From NCBI RefSeq assembly GCF_003586305.1, contig NZ_KZ987400.1, forward strand, positions 344,635 to 408,634: DNA of 64,000 nt, in the 5' to 3' direction. The notes below the pieces were generated by a model. It saw only the letters and a list, made by a program, of their open reading frames with translations. It made no database searches and was not told where the DNA came from. Positions 48,900 through 59,343 of this stretch are shown here, in pieces. Within the stretch, counting starts at the first letter, position 1. The number at the start of each line of letters is the position of its first letter. The DNA is from Cognatilysobacter tabacisoli (GTDB lineage Bacteria; Pseudomonadota; Gammaproteobacteria; Xanthomonadales; Xanthomonadaceae). The translations under genes were made by a program, and so were the position numbers.

Positions 48900-49370
48900 G
48901 TGTTCGAGCTGTCGATGCCGTGGTGGGAGTTCGTCTTGCGCGCGGTCGTCGTCTACGTCGTGCTGCTGGCGCTGGTGCGGGTGTCGGGCAAGCGCACGAT
49001 CGGGCAGTTCACGCCGTTCGACATGATCGTCGTCGTGCTGCTCGGCACCGCGGTGCAGAACTCGCTGATCGGCGAGGACGTGTCGCTGCTCGGCGGGCTG
49101 ATCCTCGCCGCGACGCTGATCGGGTTGAACTGGCTGGTCGGACGGCTCAGCGCGCGCAGCCGGCGCGTCGAGGAGCTGGTCGAAGGCGTGCCGGTGCTGC
49201 TCGCGCGCAACGGCAAGGTGTACGAGCACGTGCTGCGCAAGCAGTCGCTGACCGACACCGACCTCGACGAGGCGATGCGCGAAGCCGGCTGCACCGACCG
49301 CAGCCGCATCGCGGTGGCGTACTTGGAAACCGACGGCGCGATCACCGTTGTGCCGCGCGCGGAGGACTGA
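48900..49370 (+). CDS. DUF421 (YcaP/YetF-like) membrane protein
   Basis: A 156-residue protein with an N-terminal membrane part (segments at about 10-27 and 38-55, and possibly 60-80) and a cytoplasmic DUF421 domain. LVRVSGKRTIGQFTPFDMIVVVLLGTAVQNSLIG is the family hallmark. The C-terminal domain carries VPVLLARNGKVYEHVLRKQSLTDTDLDEAMREAG. Function is unknown. The start is GTG at 48900, with GGAAGGAG just upstream. It converges with hemF. Confidence 0.9.
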   Translation: MFELSMPWWEFVLRAVVVYVVLLALVRVSGKRTIGQFTPFDMIVVVLLGTAVQNSLIGEDVSLLGGLILAATLIGLNWLVGRLSARSRRVEELVEGVPVLLARNGKVYEHVLRKQSLTDTDLDEAMREAGCTDRSRIAVAYLETDGAITVVPRAED

Positions 49371-49385
49371 CTGGGAGCTCGCCGA

Positions 49386-50330
49386 CTACGTCCGTTCGGC
49401 AAGCCAGTCGCGCGGGCGCAGGTAGTCGGCCAGCCGGGCCTCCGCGCTGCCGGGCTCCGGCGCGTAGCCATACTCCCAGCGCACCAGCGGCGGCAGGCTC
49501 ATCAGGATCGACTCGGTGCGCCCGCCGGACTGCAGGCCGAACAGCGTGCCGCGGTCGAACACCAGGTTGAACTCGACATAGCGCCCGCGGCGGTACAGCT
49601 GGAACGCGCGCTCGCGCTCGCCGTACGGCGTGTCGCGGCGGCGCTCGACCAGCGGCAGGTAGGCGTCGAGGAAGCCGTCGCCGACTGCGCGCTGGTAGGC
49701 GAAGTCGCGCTCGAAGTCGTCGTGCAGGTCGTCGAAGAACAGGCCGCCGACGCCGCGGGTTTCGTCGCGGTGCTTCAGGAAGAAGTACTCGTCGCACCAA
49801 CGCTTGTGCGCGGCGTAGCGCGCCTCGCCCCCGAACGGCGCGCACAGGTCGCGCGCGGTGGCATGCCAGTGCCGCACGTCCTCGTCGAACGGGTAGAACG
49901 GGGTCAGGTCGAACCCACCGCCGAACCACCACGCCACCGTCTGGCCGTCGCGCAGCGCGCGGAAGTGGCGCACGTTCGCGTGCGTCGTCGGCAGGTACGG
50001 ATTGCGCGGATGGAACACCAGCGACACCCCGACCGCCCGCCACGAGGCGCCGGCGAGCTCGGGCCGCGCCGCGGTCGCCGACGGCGGCAGCTTCGTCCCC
50101 GACACGTCGGAGAAGCCGATGCCCGCCTGCTCGAACACCGCGCCGTCGCGCAGGATCCGGGTGCGTCCGCCGCCGCCTTCGGGCCGCTGCCAGACGTCTT
50201 CGACGAAGCGGGCGCGCCCGTCGGCGCCTTCGATCGCGGCGCAGATGCGGTCCTGCAGGCCGGTCAGGTAGTCGCGGACGCGCAGGAAGTCGGCGTCGGT
50301 CTCGAGGTCGGGTGCGCTCATGCGCGCCAT
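49386..50330 (-). CDS. hemF: Oxygen-dependent coproporphyrinogen III oxidase
   Basis: A 314-residue enzyme that converts coproporphyrinogen III to protoporphyrinogen IX using O2. Family motifs include [32 protein letters not shown] and the C-terminal [24 protein letters not shown]. The start at 50330 is uncertain because a second ATG lies nine bases downstream and no ribosome site favours either. It completes the haem step in air, with hemN as the anoxic alternative. It is convergent with the DUF421 gene. Confidence 0.95.
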   Translation of the reverse strand: MARMSAPDLETDADFLRVRDYLTGLQDRICAAIEGADGRARFVEDVWQRPEGGGGRTRILRDGAVFEQAGIGFSDVSGTKLPPSATAARPELAGASWRAVGVSLVFHPRNPYLPTTHANVRHFRALRDGQTVAWWFGGGFDLTPFYPFDEDVRHWHATARDLCAPFGGEARYAAHKRWCDEYFFLKHRDETRGVGGLFFDDLHDDFERDFAYQRAVGDGFLDAYLPLVERRRDTPYGERERAFQLYRRGRYVEFNLVFDRGTLFGLQSGGRTESILMSLPPLVRWEYGYAPEPGSAEARLADYLRPRDWLAERT

Positions 50331-50376
50331 TGTAGGGCGGCGGCGCGGCCGGTTCGCCGCGCCACCGCGCCGCGCG

Positions 50377-52821
50377 CTACTTCAGCGTGCGCTCGAACAG
50401 CTCGTAGATGCGCCGGTACTCGTCGTACCACGCCTCCGGGTGGGTGAAGCCGTGCCGCTCCATCGGGTACGACGCCAGCTCCCAGTCGTGCTTCTTCAGC
50501 TCGATCAGCCGCTGCGCGAGCATCACCGAATCCTTGTAGAACACGTTGTCGTCGATCATGCCGTGGGCGATCAGCAGGTGGTCCTGCAGGCGGTCGGCGT
50601 ATTCGATCGGCGACGACTTGCGGTAGGCCTCGGGGTCGAGCACCGGCGTGTTGAGGATGTTCGACGTGTACTCGTGGTTGTACTGCGACCAGTCGGTGAC
50701 CGGCCGCAGCGCGGCGCCGGCCTTGAACACGCCCGGCTCGCGGAACAGCGCCATGAACGTCATGAAGCCGCCGTAGCTGCCGCCGTAGATGCCGGCGCGG
50801 TCGCGGTCTCCCTGCTTGTTGGCGACGACCCAGTCGAGGCCGTCGAGGTAGTCCTCGAGTTCGGGGTGGCCCATCTGCCGGTAGATCGCCGTGCGCCAGT
50901 CGCGGCCGTAGCCCTCGGACGCGCGGAAGTCGAGGTCGAGCACCACGTAGCCCTGCTGCACCAGCAGGTTGTGGAACATCTGCTCGCGGAAATAGTTCGG
51001 ATAGCGGTCGCTGACGTTCTGCAGGTAGCCGGCGCCGTGCACGAACATCACCACCGGGTAGCGGCGGCCCGGCTCGTACGTCGCCGGCCCGTAGAACTTG
51101 CCCCAGATCGTGCCGGCGCCGTGCTTGCTCGGCACCTGCACGTACTCGGGCTCGATCCACGTGCGCGCCTTGAACGCCGCCGTGCGCGTGTCGGTCAGCG
51201 TGACCGCGTCGCCGCCGCGCGCATCGACCACCGCGGCCTGCGGCGGCAGGTAGCTGTCGGAGTGGCGGACCAGCACGCGCGCGCCGTCGGGCGACAGGCT
51301 GAAGTCCTCGACGCCGTCGAGCGCGGTGACCTCGCGCACGGCGCCGCCGTCGGCGTCGACCGCGCACACTTCGTAGTCGCCCGGCCACGCGCGGTTGCAC
51401 AGGAAGTAGAAGCCGCGCCCGTCCGGCGCGGGCAACGGGGACGACACCTCCCAGCGGCCCGACGTCAGCGCGCGCGGCGCGCCGGTGGCGCCGGCCAGGT
51501 ACAGGTGCGCGTAGCCGCTCTGTTCGGACAGCAGCCACAGGCGGCTGTTGCCGGACGCATCCTCGAGCCAGCCGAAGTCGTTGAAGCCCCAGTTGATCCA
51601 GGCCGGGTCGGTGAGCCGATGACGCAGCGTCAGCGCCGTGCCGGCGGCCGGCGCGAGCGTCGCGATCCAGCGGTCCTTGTTGTCGACCGCGCGCAGCAGC
51701 ACCGCGGCGCTGCGGCCGTCGGACGTCCACTGGATCGACGGGCCGCTGCCGCCGGCGTCGGTTTCCAGCCGCACCGGGCGGTTGCCCTTCAGCGGCTCCT
51801 GCTTCGCGGCCTTGCGCAGCGCGGCCAGGGGGTCCTCGGCGATGCCGGGCAGGCCGTCGAAGCTCAGCTCGCTGACCTTGGCCGTCGCGTTCTCGACCAG
51901 CCACAGCCGGTGCGGCAGCGGCGCGTTGCGGCCGACCCGGGTGCGGACCTCCTCGAACTCCTCGTAGCCCGACTCGGTCACGTACTTGGGCATCTTTCCG
52001 GCCTGGCCCTCGTCGCCGGACTTGGGCTCAGTGACGACCAGCAGCCACTTCGCGTCGGGCGACAGCGCGCTGTCGACGATCTTCACCTCGTCGCCGAGGT
52101 ACGCCGGCAGCGGCGCGCGGGTCGGGTCGGCGCGGCGCCACTCGGCGTCCTGCGCGCGCGCGGCCTCGCGGCGCGCGCGGTCGTCGCGCAGCGTCTCGAG
52201 CAGCGCCAGCTGGCGCTCGCGCAGGTCGTCCGCCTTCGGCGGCGCGGCCGGGTCCTTCTCGGCCTTGACCAGCGCCGCCTGGCGCACGCCGTCGCCGGCG
52301 CGCCACGCGAACCACTCGTTGCCGGCGCGGAACACCAGCCCGCCGTCGCGGCTCCACTGCGGGCGCGACTCGGTCGCGTCGGTGCGGGTGACCGCGGTCA
52401 GCGCGCCGCTGCGCAGGTCGCGCACGAAGATGTCGCCGTTGCGCGCGTACGCCATCCGCGTGCGCGCCGCGTCGTAGACCGGACGCGCGGCGTCGAGCGA
52501 TGCGCGCGCGGCGCCGTCGACGCGCGTCGACGCGCCGCCGGCGACCGGCACCTCGAACGTGTCGCGGATCGTCGCGCCGTCGCGCTTGCGCGTGTACTGC
52601 ACGCGCTGGCCGTCCCACGCCCACCACGCGCTCTCGACCGACGAACCGATCCAGTCCGGGTCGGCCATCGCCTGGTCGAGGGTGATCGGCGTCGACGCGG
52701 TGGCGCGCGGCGGCGTCGACGCAGCGCCCTGCGCGAAGGCGCCGGATGCGCAAAGCGAACCGGCAAGCACGGCCAGGCCGGCCAGGAAGAAGGGCGGAGC
52801 GGGACGGGTGGCGAAGGGCAT
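50377..52821 (-). CDS. Secreted prolyl oligopeptidase-family S9 peptidase
   Basis: An 814-residue secreted serine peptidase. A signal peptide ([17 protein letters not shown]) is followed by a long beta-propeller region (blades such as [12 protein letters not shown] and [12 protein letters not shown]) and a C-terminal alpha/beta hydrolase domain from about 590. The nucleophile is in YGGSYGGFM, the acid in [11 protein letters not shown] and the histidine in [11 protein letters not shown]. It is related to acylaminoacyl- and dipeptidyl-type S9 enzymes but lacks the DPP-IV acidic pair seen in the other S9 gene here, so it is a different peptidase. GGAAG precedes the ATG at 52821. Confidence 0.92.
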   Translation of the reverse strand: MPFATRPAPPFFLAGLAVLAGSLCASGAFAQGAASTPPRATASTPITLDQAMADPDWIGSSVESAWWAWDGQRVQYTRKRDGATIRDTFEVPVAGGASTRVDGAARASLDAARPVYDAARTRMAYARNGDIFVRDLRSGALTAVTRTDATESRPQWSRDGGLVFRAGNEWFAWRAGDGVRQAALVKAEKDPAAPPKADDLRERQLALLETLRDDRARREAARAQDAEWRRADPTRAPLPAYLGDEVKIVDSALSPDAKWLLVVTEPKSGDEGQAGKMPKYVTESGYEEFEEVRTRVGRNAPLPHRLWLVENATAKVSELSFDGLPGIAEDPLAALRKAAKQEPLKGNRPVRLETDAGGSGPSIQWTSDGRSAAVLLRAVDNKDRWIATLAPAAGTALTLRHRLTDPAWINWGFNDFGWLEDASGNSRLWLLSEQSGYAHLYLAGATGAPRALTSGRWEVSSPLPAPDGRGFYFLCNRAWPGDYEVCAVDADGGAVREVTALDGVEDFSLSPDGARVLVRHSDSYLPPQAAVVDARGGDAVTLTDTRTAAFKARTWIEPEYVQVPSKHGAGTIWGKFYGPATYEPGRRYPVVMFVHGAGYLQNVSDRYPNYFREQMFHNLLVQQGYVVLDLDFRASEGYGRDWRTAIYRQMGHPELEDYLDGLDWVVANKQGDRDRAGIYGGSYGGFMTFMALFREPGVFKAGAALRPVTDWSQYNHEYTSNILNTPVLDPEAYRKSSPIEYADRLQDHLLIAHGMIDDNVFYKDSVMLAQRLIELKKHDWELASYPMERHGFTHPEAWYDEYRRIYELFERTLK

Positions 52822-53042
52822 GCGGACTTCCAGCGGACGAAAACCGGCGCAGCGTAGCAGCCGTCGGGGCGACGCCGGACGGCCCGTCGGTCATGCCTCC
52901 GCGGCGCCGCCGCGCGCGTATCTGCAGCCGTTACCACCGCGCTCCGCGCGGCCGCGCGCACGCCGGGCGTGGCGCCGGCCGGCGCGCGGGGCGACACTAT
53001 GCGGCGCGGCGCTCCCCCCTCGCGCGTCGCGGAGGACGTGGC

Positions 53043-54479
53043 GTGGATGCACTGCTGCTGTCGCGGATCCAGTTCGGATTCGTCATTTCGTTCCACATCC
53101 TGTTCCCGGCGTTCACGATCGGGCTGGCCAGCTGGCTGGCGTTCCTCGAATGGCGCTGGCTGCGCACCCGCGACGCGCTGTGGCGCGACCTGTATTTCTT
53201 CTGGCTGAAGATCTTCGCCGTGTCGTTCGGCATGGGCGTGGTCAGCGGCATCGTCATGAGCTTCCAGTTCGGCACCAACTGGTCGGTGCTCAGCGAGAAG
53301 GCCGGCAACATCCTCGGCCCGCTGCTGAGCTACGAGGTGCTGACGGCGTTCTTCCTCGAGGCGACGTTCCTCGGCGTGATGCTGTTCGGCTGGAAACGGG
53401 TGTCGCCGAAGCTGCATTTCCTCTCGACCTGCATGGTCGCGCTCGGCACGCTGATCTCGACGTTCTGGATCATCTCGGCCAACAGCTGGATGCAGACGCC
53501 GCAGGGCTACACGCTCGACGCGGCCGGCGTGTTCTCGCCGGCGGACTGGTCGCAGATCATCTTCAACCCGTCGTTCCCGTACCGGCTGGCGCACATGGTG
53601 CTGGCGGCGTTCATCACCACGTGCTTCGTGATCGGCGGCGTCAGCGCGGCCTACCTGCGCCGCGGCGAGCACGTCGAGGCCGGCCGGCGCATGCTGAAGC
53701 TGGCGATCGCGTTCGCCGCGATCGCGGTGCCGCTGCAGATCGTGTCCGGCGACCTGCACGGGCTCAACGTCGGCCAGTACCAGCCGACCAAGCTGGCGGC
53801 GATGGAGGCGCACTGGCGCAGCCACGGCAAGGGCGAGGGCGTGCCGCTGGTGCTGTTCGCGGTGCCGAACGAGACGGCCGAGCGCAACGACTACGAGATC
53901 GCGATCCCGAAGCTCGGCAGCCTGATCCTGACCCACAGCCTCGACGGCGAGATCCAGCCGCTGACCGCGGTGCCGCGCGAGGAGCGGCCGCCGGTCGCGC
54001 CGGTGTTCTACGCCTTCCGGGTGATGGTCGGCATCGGCACGGCGATGCTGCTGCTGGTGCTGGCCTCGCTATGGGCGTGGCGGCGCGGCACGCTCGAGCG
54101 CAGCCGCTGGCTGCTGCAGGGCTGGCGGTTGATGCTGCCGTCGGGCTTCATCGCGCTGCTGGCCGGCTGGTACGTCGTCGAGATCGGCCGCCAGCCGTAC
54201 GTGATCTACGGCCTGCTGCGCACCGCCGACGCGGTCAGCGCGGTCGACGCCGGCAGCGTGCTGGCGTCGCTGATCGCGTTCGTGGTGGCCTACGCGGGCG
54301 TGTTCGGCGCGGGCACCTGGTATCTGTTCAAGCTGGTGCGCAAGGGCCCGCAGCCGCACGAGCCGGCGCCCGACACCGAGCACGGCGACAAGACGCCGGC
54401 GCGCCCGCTGTCGCTGCCGGACGAGCCGGTCGAGGGCGCGCCGGAGAACGCGGCGCGCGCCACCGGAGGTGCGGCATGA
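53043..54479 (+). CDS. cydA: Cytochrome bd-type quinol oxidase subunit I (CydA/CioA)
   Basis: A 478-residue subunit with about nine membrane segments that holds haems b558, b595 and d and oxidises quinol with O2. H19 in SFHILFPAFTIGLASW is the conserved haem ligand. GVVSGIVMSFQFGTNW and the PFEYEVLTAF-like GPLLSYEVLTAFFLEATFLG segment are signatures. The quinol loop is short, as in the cyanide-insensitive (CIO) class. The start is GTG 53043 with GGAGG upstream. It overlaps cydB by ATGA. No FNR box was found before it. Confidence 0.95.
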   Translation: MDALLLSRIQFGFVISFHILFPAFTIGLASWLAFLEWRWLRTRDALWRDLYFFWLKIFAVSFGMGVVSGIVMSFQFGTNWSVLSEKAGNILGPLLSYEVLTAFFLEATFLGVMLFGWKRVSPKLHFLSTCMVALGTLISTFWIISANSWMQTPQGYTLDAAGVFSPADWSQIIFNPSFPYRLAHMVLAAFITTCFVIGGVSAAYLRRGEHVEAGRRMLKLAIAFAAIAVPLQIVSGDLHGLNVGQYQPTKLAAMEAHWRSHGKGEGVPLVLFAVPNETAERNDYEIAIPKLGSLILTHSLDGEIQPLTAVPREERPPVAPVFYAFRVMVGIGTAMLLLVLASLWAWRRGTLERSRWLLQGWRLMLPSGFIALLAGWYVVEIGRQPYVIYGLLRTADAVSAVDAGSVLASLIAFVVAYAGVFGAGTWYLFKLVRKGPQPHEPAPDTEHGDKTPARPLSLPDEPVEGAPENAARATGGAA

Positions 54480-55489
54480 GTCCGGAGACCTGGCTGCCGG
54501 TCGCGTGGTTCGCGGTGATCGGCTTCGGCGTGCTGATGTACGTGCTGCTCGACGGCTTCGTGCTCGGGCTCGGCATCCTCGCGCCGTTCGCCGAGGACGA
54601 GCACCAGCTCGACCACATGATGAACACCGCCGCGCCGATCTGGGACGGCAACGAGACCTGGCTGGTGCTCGGCGGCGCCGGCCTGCTGGCGGCGTTCCCG
54701 AAGGCCTACGCGCTGGTGCTGTCGGCGCTGTACCTGCCGGTGCTGCTGATGCTGATCGCGCTGGTGTTCCGCGGCGTGGCGTTCGAGTTCCGCTTCAAGG
54801 CGGTGCGCGCGAAACCGTTCTGGGGCGCGGCGTTCGCGCTGGGCTCGATGCTGGCCGCGTTCGCGCAGGGCGTGATCCTCGGCGCGCTCGTCGAGGGCAT
54901 GCCGCTGCAGGAAGGCAAGTACGTCGGCGGCGCGTTCGGCTGGTTCAGCCCGTTCTCGATGCTGACCGGCGTGGCGGTGCTGTTCGGCTACGCGCTGCTC
55001 GGCGCGACCTGGCTGGTGCTCAAGACCGAGGGGCGCATGCAGCTGGTCGCGCGCACCCTGACCCGCCCGCTGGTGCTGGTCGTCGTCGCGTTCATGGGCC
55101 TGGTCAGCACCTGGCTGCCGTTCCTCGATTCGCGGCTGATGGCGCGCTGGTTCGACGGCGGCAATTTCTGGTGGCTGGCGCCGGTGCCGCTGCTGGCGCT
55201 GGCCAACGCGTTCGCGCTGTGGCGCGCGGTGATGCGCGAGGGCCGCGACGCGACGCCGTTCCTGCTGACGCTGTGCTTCTTCGCGCTCGGCTTCGCCGGG
55301 CTGGTGCTCGGCATCTGGCCGTACATCGTGCCGCCGTCGCTGACGATCTGGGAGGCGTCGTCGCCGCCGTCGTCGCAGGGCTTCGTGATGGTCGGGCTGG
55401 TCGTGCTGCTGCCGGCGATCCTCGGCTACACCGCGTGGTCGTACCGCGTGTTCAAGGGCAAGATCGCCGCCGACGCCGGTTACCACTGA
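54476..55489 (+). CDS. cydB: Cytochrome bd-type quinol oxidase subunit II (CydB/CioB)
   Basis: A 337-residue membrane protein with about eight hydrophobic segments. The motifs VLLDGFVLGLGIL, PIWDGNETWLVLGGAGLLAAFPKAYA and FWWLAPVP are the CydB family signature. The conserved WDGNETW segment lies near the haem-binding interface with CydA. It is encoded 4 bp overlapping cydA and completes the oxidase. No small CydX is visible; the next gene is ycgL. Confidence 0.96.
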   Translation: MSPETWLPVAWFAVIGFGVLMYVLLDGFVLGLGILAPFAEDEHQLDHMMNTAAPIWDGNETWLVLGGAGLLAAFPKAYALVLSALYLPVLLMLIALVFRGVAFEFRFKAVRAKPFWGAAFALGSMLAAFAQGVILGALVEGMPLQEGKYVGGAFGWFSPFSMLTGVAVLFGYALLGATWLVLKTEGRMQLVARTLTRPLVLVVVAFMGLVSTWLPFLDSRLMARWFDGGNFWWLAPVPLLALANAFALWRAVMREGRDATPFLLTLCFFALGFAGLVLGIWPYIVPPSLTIWEASSPPSSQGFVMVGLVVLLPAILGYTAWSYRVFKGKIAADAGYH

Positions 55490-55599
55490 GACCGGCCAGG
55501 GACGGATCGCAGCGGCGCTGGATCGCGGCCTGCGCGGGGCCGCGGCGGGCGGGTATGCTGTGCGCATCATCACGCTGCGCAGCGACCCGCCAGCCCCGC

Positions 55600-55869
55600 A
55601 TGCAAGCCTACGTCTACAAGAGCCTGAAAAAGGCCGAGACCTACGTGTACCTGAGCGCACGCGATGCGTTCGCACGCCTGCCCGAACCGCTGCGCACGCA
55701 GCTGGGCACGCTGCAGTTCGTCATGGAGCTGGCGCTGACGCCCGAGCGCAGGCTGGCCCGCGAAGACGCCGCGGTAGTGCGCGAGAACCTCGCCGCGCGC
55801 GGCTTCCACGTGCAGTTCCCGCCGACGATGGTCGATCCGATGACCGAGGACTGGGGCACCGATGCCTGA
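55600..55869 (+). CDS. YcgL domain protein
   Basis: An 89-residue cytoplasmic protein of the YcgL family. MQAYVYKSLKKAETYVYLSARDAF is the typical start, and LALTPERRLAREDAAVVRENLAARGFHVQFPP is the family core. Function is unknown, although the family is widely conserved in gammaproteobacteria. It starts at ATG 55600, 111 bp after cydB, and its last eight bases overlap the ankyrin gene. Confidence 0.93.
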   Translation: MQAYVYKSLKKAETYVYLSARDAFARLPEPLRTQLGTLQFVMELALTPERRLAREDAAVVRENLAARGFHVQFPPTMVDPMTEDWGTDA

Positions 55870-58800
55870 GTCGCTGCCCGGGCGCCCGCGCGGCCCGCAC
55901 GCGACGGGCGCGGGCTCGTCGCGCGTGCCGATGGCCGCGCTGCTCGGCGCGGGCGTCGCGCTGAGCCTGCTCGCCGGCGCCGGCGGCGTCGTCGCGGCGC
56001 TGGCGATGACCCTGGCGCAGCCGGCGTTCGCCGTCGGCGTCGCGGCGTGGCGCGGCCGTCCGCTGGTCGCGCGCGACCTGCCCGCACAGGCGCTCGCGCC
56101 GCTGCTGGCGTGGGCGCTCGCGTTCGCGATGATCGCCGCGGTCGTGGCGTGGCCGCTGGCGTCGCTGCGCGAAACCGGGTCGCTGTCGGCCGCGCTCGGC
56201 CTCAGCGTCGTCGCCGGCGGCGCGCTGCTCGCCCTGTGGCGGCTGTGGCCGCTGTGGCACGGCATCGAACGCGACGGCGGCAGCGTCGGCGACCACTGGC
56301 GCGCGGTCGGCGACAGCGACACCGGGACGTGGCGCGGGCTCGGCGTGGCCGCGGTCATCGCCGCGCTGGCGGCGCTGACGCTGGTGCTGGCGTGGCCGGG
56401 CCTGGTCTCGCCGACGGTGCGGTGGGTGCTCGCGGCCGCTGCCGCCCTGGGCGGCGCGCCGCTGCACCTGCTGCTGCAGCGCACCGCGCCGGCCGAGCGC
56501 AGCGCGCCGGTGCTGTTCGACGACGAGCCCGTCGACGAACCCGTCGCCGCCACGCTCGGCGGCGAGCCGCTCGAGCAGGCGCTGTACGCCGCCGCGCGCA
56601 GCGGACGCGTCGACCGCGCGCTCGAACTGCTCGAACTCGGCGCCGACGTACACGCGCCGCCGCCGGCCGACGACCGCGACCAGCGCAGCCTCGCCGTGCT
56701 CGCGTCGGTGCTGCCGGACCTGCGCCTGCTGCGGGGGCTGATCGCGCGCGGCATCGACCTCAACGGCTCGCACGCCGGCGTCACCCCGCTGCTGGCCGCG
56801 ACCCGCGACAGCTGGCACGGCCGGCCGGACGCGGTGATGACGCTGCTGGCCAACGGCGCCGACCCGCGCGCGGTCGACGCCGACGGCAACACCGCGCTGC
56901 ACCACGCCGCGCGCAGCTCCGACCCCGGCGTGGCCGCGCTTTTGCGCGACGCGGCGGCCGAGCTCGACGCGCTGAACGCCGACGGCCTGTCGCCGCTCGG
57001 GGTCGCGTGCGCATCGGGCAACTGGCGGCTGGCGAAGTTCCTGCTCGAGCGCGGCGCCCGACCCGAGCCCGCCGGCGGCCAGCCGGTGCTGCTCGCCGCG
57101 GCCGGCAGCGAGGAGGACGACCCCGCCGGCGTGCTGCTGCTGCTCAAGCACAAGGCCAAGGTCGACGCGCGCGACCCGGCCGGGCGCACCGCATTGCACG
57201 AGGCCGCGCTGGCCGGCCACGTCGAGATCGCCGCCGCGCTGCTGGCCGCCGGTGCCAACGCCGCCGCGGTCGACCGACTCGGCCGCACGCCGTTGCTCGA
57301 GGCCGCGCGCGGCGGGCGGCTCGGCGTGCTCGAACGCTTGCTCGAACACCTGCCGCGCGGCGGCGCCGCCGAGGCCTCAGCGCTCGACGCGCACGGCCGC
57401 AACGCGCTGGCGCTGGCGGCGATGGCCGATGCGACGACGCCGGCGCTGCTGCAGCGGCTGCTCGACCTCGGGCTCGACCCCGACCAGCGCGACTTCGACG
57501 ACAAGCGCGCGATCGACCACGCCGCCGCCGCCGGGCGCTGGTCGCTGGTCGCCGCGCTCGACCGCGCCTACCCGCTGCCGTCGAGCGTGGTCCACGACGC
57601 CGGCGAGGCGTTCGAGGCGCCGCTGCCGACGCGCGCGCCGGCCGCGCTGCTGCGCGAGGCGCTGCACGACCGCCGCATCGACGGGCTCGACAACCTCGCC
57701 GGCCTGCTGACGCCGGCCGAACTCGGCGCGCTGTTGCACGACGAGCCGCCCGCGCCGTCGCCCGAACAGGTCGACTGGCTGCTGCAGCGCGGCGCCGATC
57801 CCGATGTGCGCGACGCGCACGGCGACACCCCGGTGTTCGCGCTGCTGTCGCGCGGACCGGCCGCGCTCGCGGCGCTGCAGGTGCTGCTGCGCCGCGGCGT
57901 TTCGCCCGCCGGTGCCGGCGGGCTGGCGCGCTTCCTCGCCGCCTGCGCCGCCGGCGAGCACGCCGCGCGCGGGCTTGAGCACCTCGCATTGGAGCTGCTC
58001 GACCGCGGCGCCGATCCGTTCGCGCCGTCGCGCAGCGGCGACCCGCCGCTGGCGCTGACCGTGCGCCTGGGCTGGACCCGCCTGCTGGCGCGGCTGCTGG
58101 CGATCGGCGTCGACCTCGACGCGCGCGACAGCCACGGCATGAGCCCGCTGCACCTGGCCGCCGCGCTGGGGCGCGAAGCGATGCTGAAGCAGCTGATCGC
58201 GCACGGCGCATCGCCCGACCTGCGCGCCGCCGACGGCCAGACGCCGCTCGGCGTGGCGCTGTCGGCCGGCCGCCGCGACCTCGCCGACTGGCTCGACTGG
58301 CGCGGCTGGCCGCTGCCGCGCCGGCCGCTGCACGCGCAGGACGTGCCCGGCGCGGCGATCGTCGGCGACGCCGACGCGGTGCGCCGCCTGCTCGACCTCG
58401 GCCTGCCGGTCGACGCGCTCGACAGCCAGGGCTGCACTGCGCTGCTGCGCGCCGCCGGCGGCGGCCATCGCGCCGTCGTCGACCTGCTGCTGGCGCGCGG
58501 CGCCGAGCCGCAGCGCGCGGCCAACTCCGGCGCGACGCCTCTGTCGGCCGCGGTCAGCATGCGCCACGTCGACATCGTCGACCGCCTGCTGGCGGCCGGC
58601 GCCTCGCTCGAGCAGCGCCTGCCCGGCGACCTCACCGTGCTGATGGTCGCGTGCGCTCTCGGCCTGCCCGACCTGGCCGCGCGCCTGCTCGCCGCCGGCG
58701 CCAACGTGCACGCCGCCGACACCCAGGACCGAACCGCGCTGCACTGCGCGGCGATGTACGGCTTCACCGCGCGCGAGCGCGCGCGCTTCGTCGCGCTGCT

Positions 58801-59206
58801 CGACACGCTGCTGCTGGCCGGCGCCGAGGCCGACCAGCCGGCCGCCGGCGCGACCCCGCTGCTGCTGCTGCTCGGCGCGCGCGCCGAGCCGGGCACTGCG
58901 GCCGACGAGGACGTGCTGATCGCCGGCATCGACCAGCTGCTCGACCACGACGCCGCGCTCGATGCCAAGGACCCCCGCGGCTTCGGCCCGCTGCACCTGG
59001 CCGCGCTGCACGGGCTGCCCCGCGTCGTGCAGAAGCTGCTGCGCGCCGGCGCCGACCCGGACCTGCGCGATGCGCTTAACCGCAGCCCGCGCGAGATCGC
59101 GGTGATGCGCGGCTTCGTCGACATCGCCGCCGAGTTCGCGCCGTCGTCGCCGACCGCCAACGTGTCGATGGCGCGGTTCCTGCGCGACCGCGCCGAGCCG
59201 CGCTGA
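55862..59206 (+). CDS. Membrane-anchored ankyrin-repeat protein
   Basis: A 1114-residue protein. The first 215 or so residues hold about four membrane segments (near 25-58, 78-100, 110-130 and 155-210). From about residue 235 to the end is a very long run of ankyrin repeats (fifteen or more), each with the G-x-TALHxAA and LLxxGAD pattern, for example NTALHHAARSSDPGVAALL and RTALHEAALAGHVEIAAALLAAGANAA. Ankyrin repeats bind other proteins, so it is a membrane-tethered scaffold. The partner is unknown. It overlaps ycgL and is followed by the convergent antiporter gene. Confidence 0.9.
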   Translation: MPESLPGRPRGPHATGAGSSRVPMAALLGAGVALSLLAGAGGVVAALAMTLAQPAFAVGVAAWRGRPLVARDLPAQALAPLLAWALAFAMIAAVVAWPLASLRETGSLSAALGLSVVAGGALLALWRLWPLWHGIERDGGSVGDHWRAVGDSDTGTWRGLGVAAVIAALAALTLVLAWPGLVSPTVRWVLAAAAALGGAPLHLLLQRTAPAERSAPVLFDDEPVDEPVAATLGGEPLEQALYAAARSGRVDRALELLELGADVHAPPPADDRDQRSLAVLASVLPDLRLLRGLIARGIDLNGSHAGVTPLLAATRDSWHGRPDAVMTLLANGADPRAVDADGNTALHHAARSSDPGVAALLRDAAAELDALNADGLSPLGVACASGNWRLAKFLLERGARPEPAGGQPVLLAAAGSEEDDPAGVLLLLKHKAKVDARDPAGRTALHEAALAGHVEIAAALLAAGANAAAVDRLGRTPLLEAARGGRLGVLERLLEHLPRGGAAEASALDAHGRNALALAAMADATTPALLQRLLDLGLDPDQRDFDDKRAIDHAAAAGRWSLVAALDRAYPLPSSVVHDAGEAFEAPLPTRAPAALLREALHDRRIDGLDNLAGLLTPAELGALLHDEPPAPSPEQVDWLLQRGADPDVRDAHGDTPVFALLSRGPAALAALQVLLRRGVSPAGAGGLARFLAACAAGEHAARGLEHLALELLDRGADPFAPSRSGDPPLALTVRLGWTRLLARLLAIGVDLDARDSHGMSPLHLAAALGREAMLKQLIAHGASPDLRAADGQTPLGVALSAGRRDLADWLDWRGWPLPRRPLHAQDVPGAAIVGDADAVRRLLDLGLPVDALDSQGCTALLRAAGGGHRAVVDLLLARGAEPQRAANSGATPLSAAVSMRHVDIVDRLLAAGASLEQRLPGDLTVLMVACALGLPDLAARLLAAGANVHAADTQDRTALHCAAMYGFTARERARFVALLDTLLLAGAEADQPAAGATPLLLLLGARAEPGTAADEDVLIAGIDQLLDHDAALDAKDPRGFGPLHLAALHGLPRVVQKLLRAGADPDLRDALNRSPREIAVMRGFVDIAAEFAPSSPTANVSMARFLRDRAEPR

Positions 59207-59343
59207 GCTGGCCGTCAGACTCGGCGGTGCCGCACGCGCTTGCCGGCGCGCGGTGCTATGCGAGCGTCAGCCCGGGCCGGACGCAGCTGCGGCCACGCCC
59301 GAACGTGCAATCGCCCCGCGCGTGAACGCGAACGGCGGTGCCG

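Noticed and set aside
52822-53042. FNR or oxygen-control site before cydAB
   Set aside because: I read the whole intergenic region and found no TTGAT-N4-ATCAA-like sequence.
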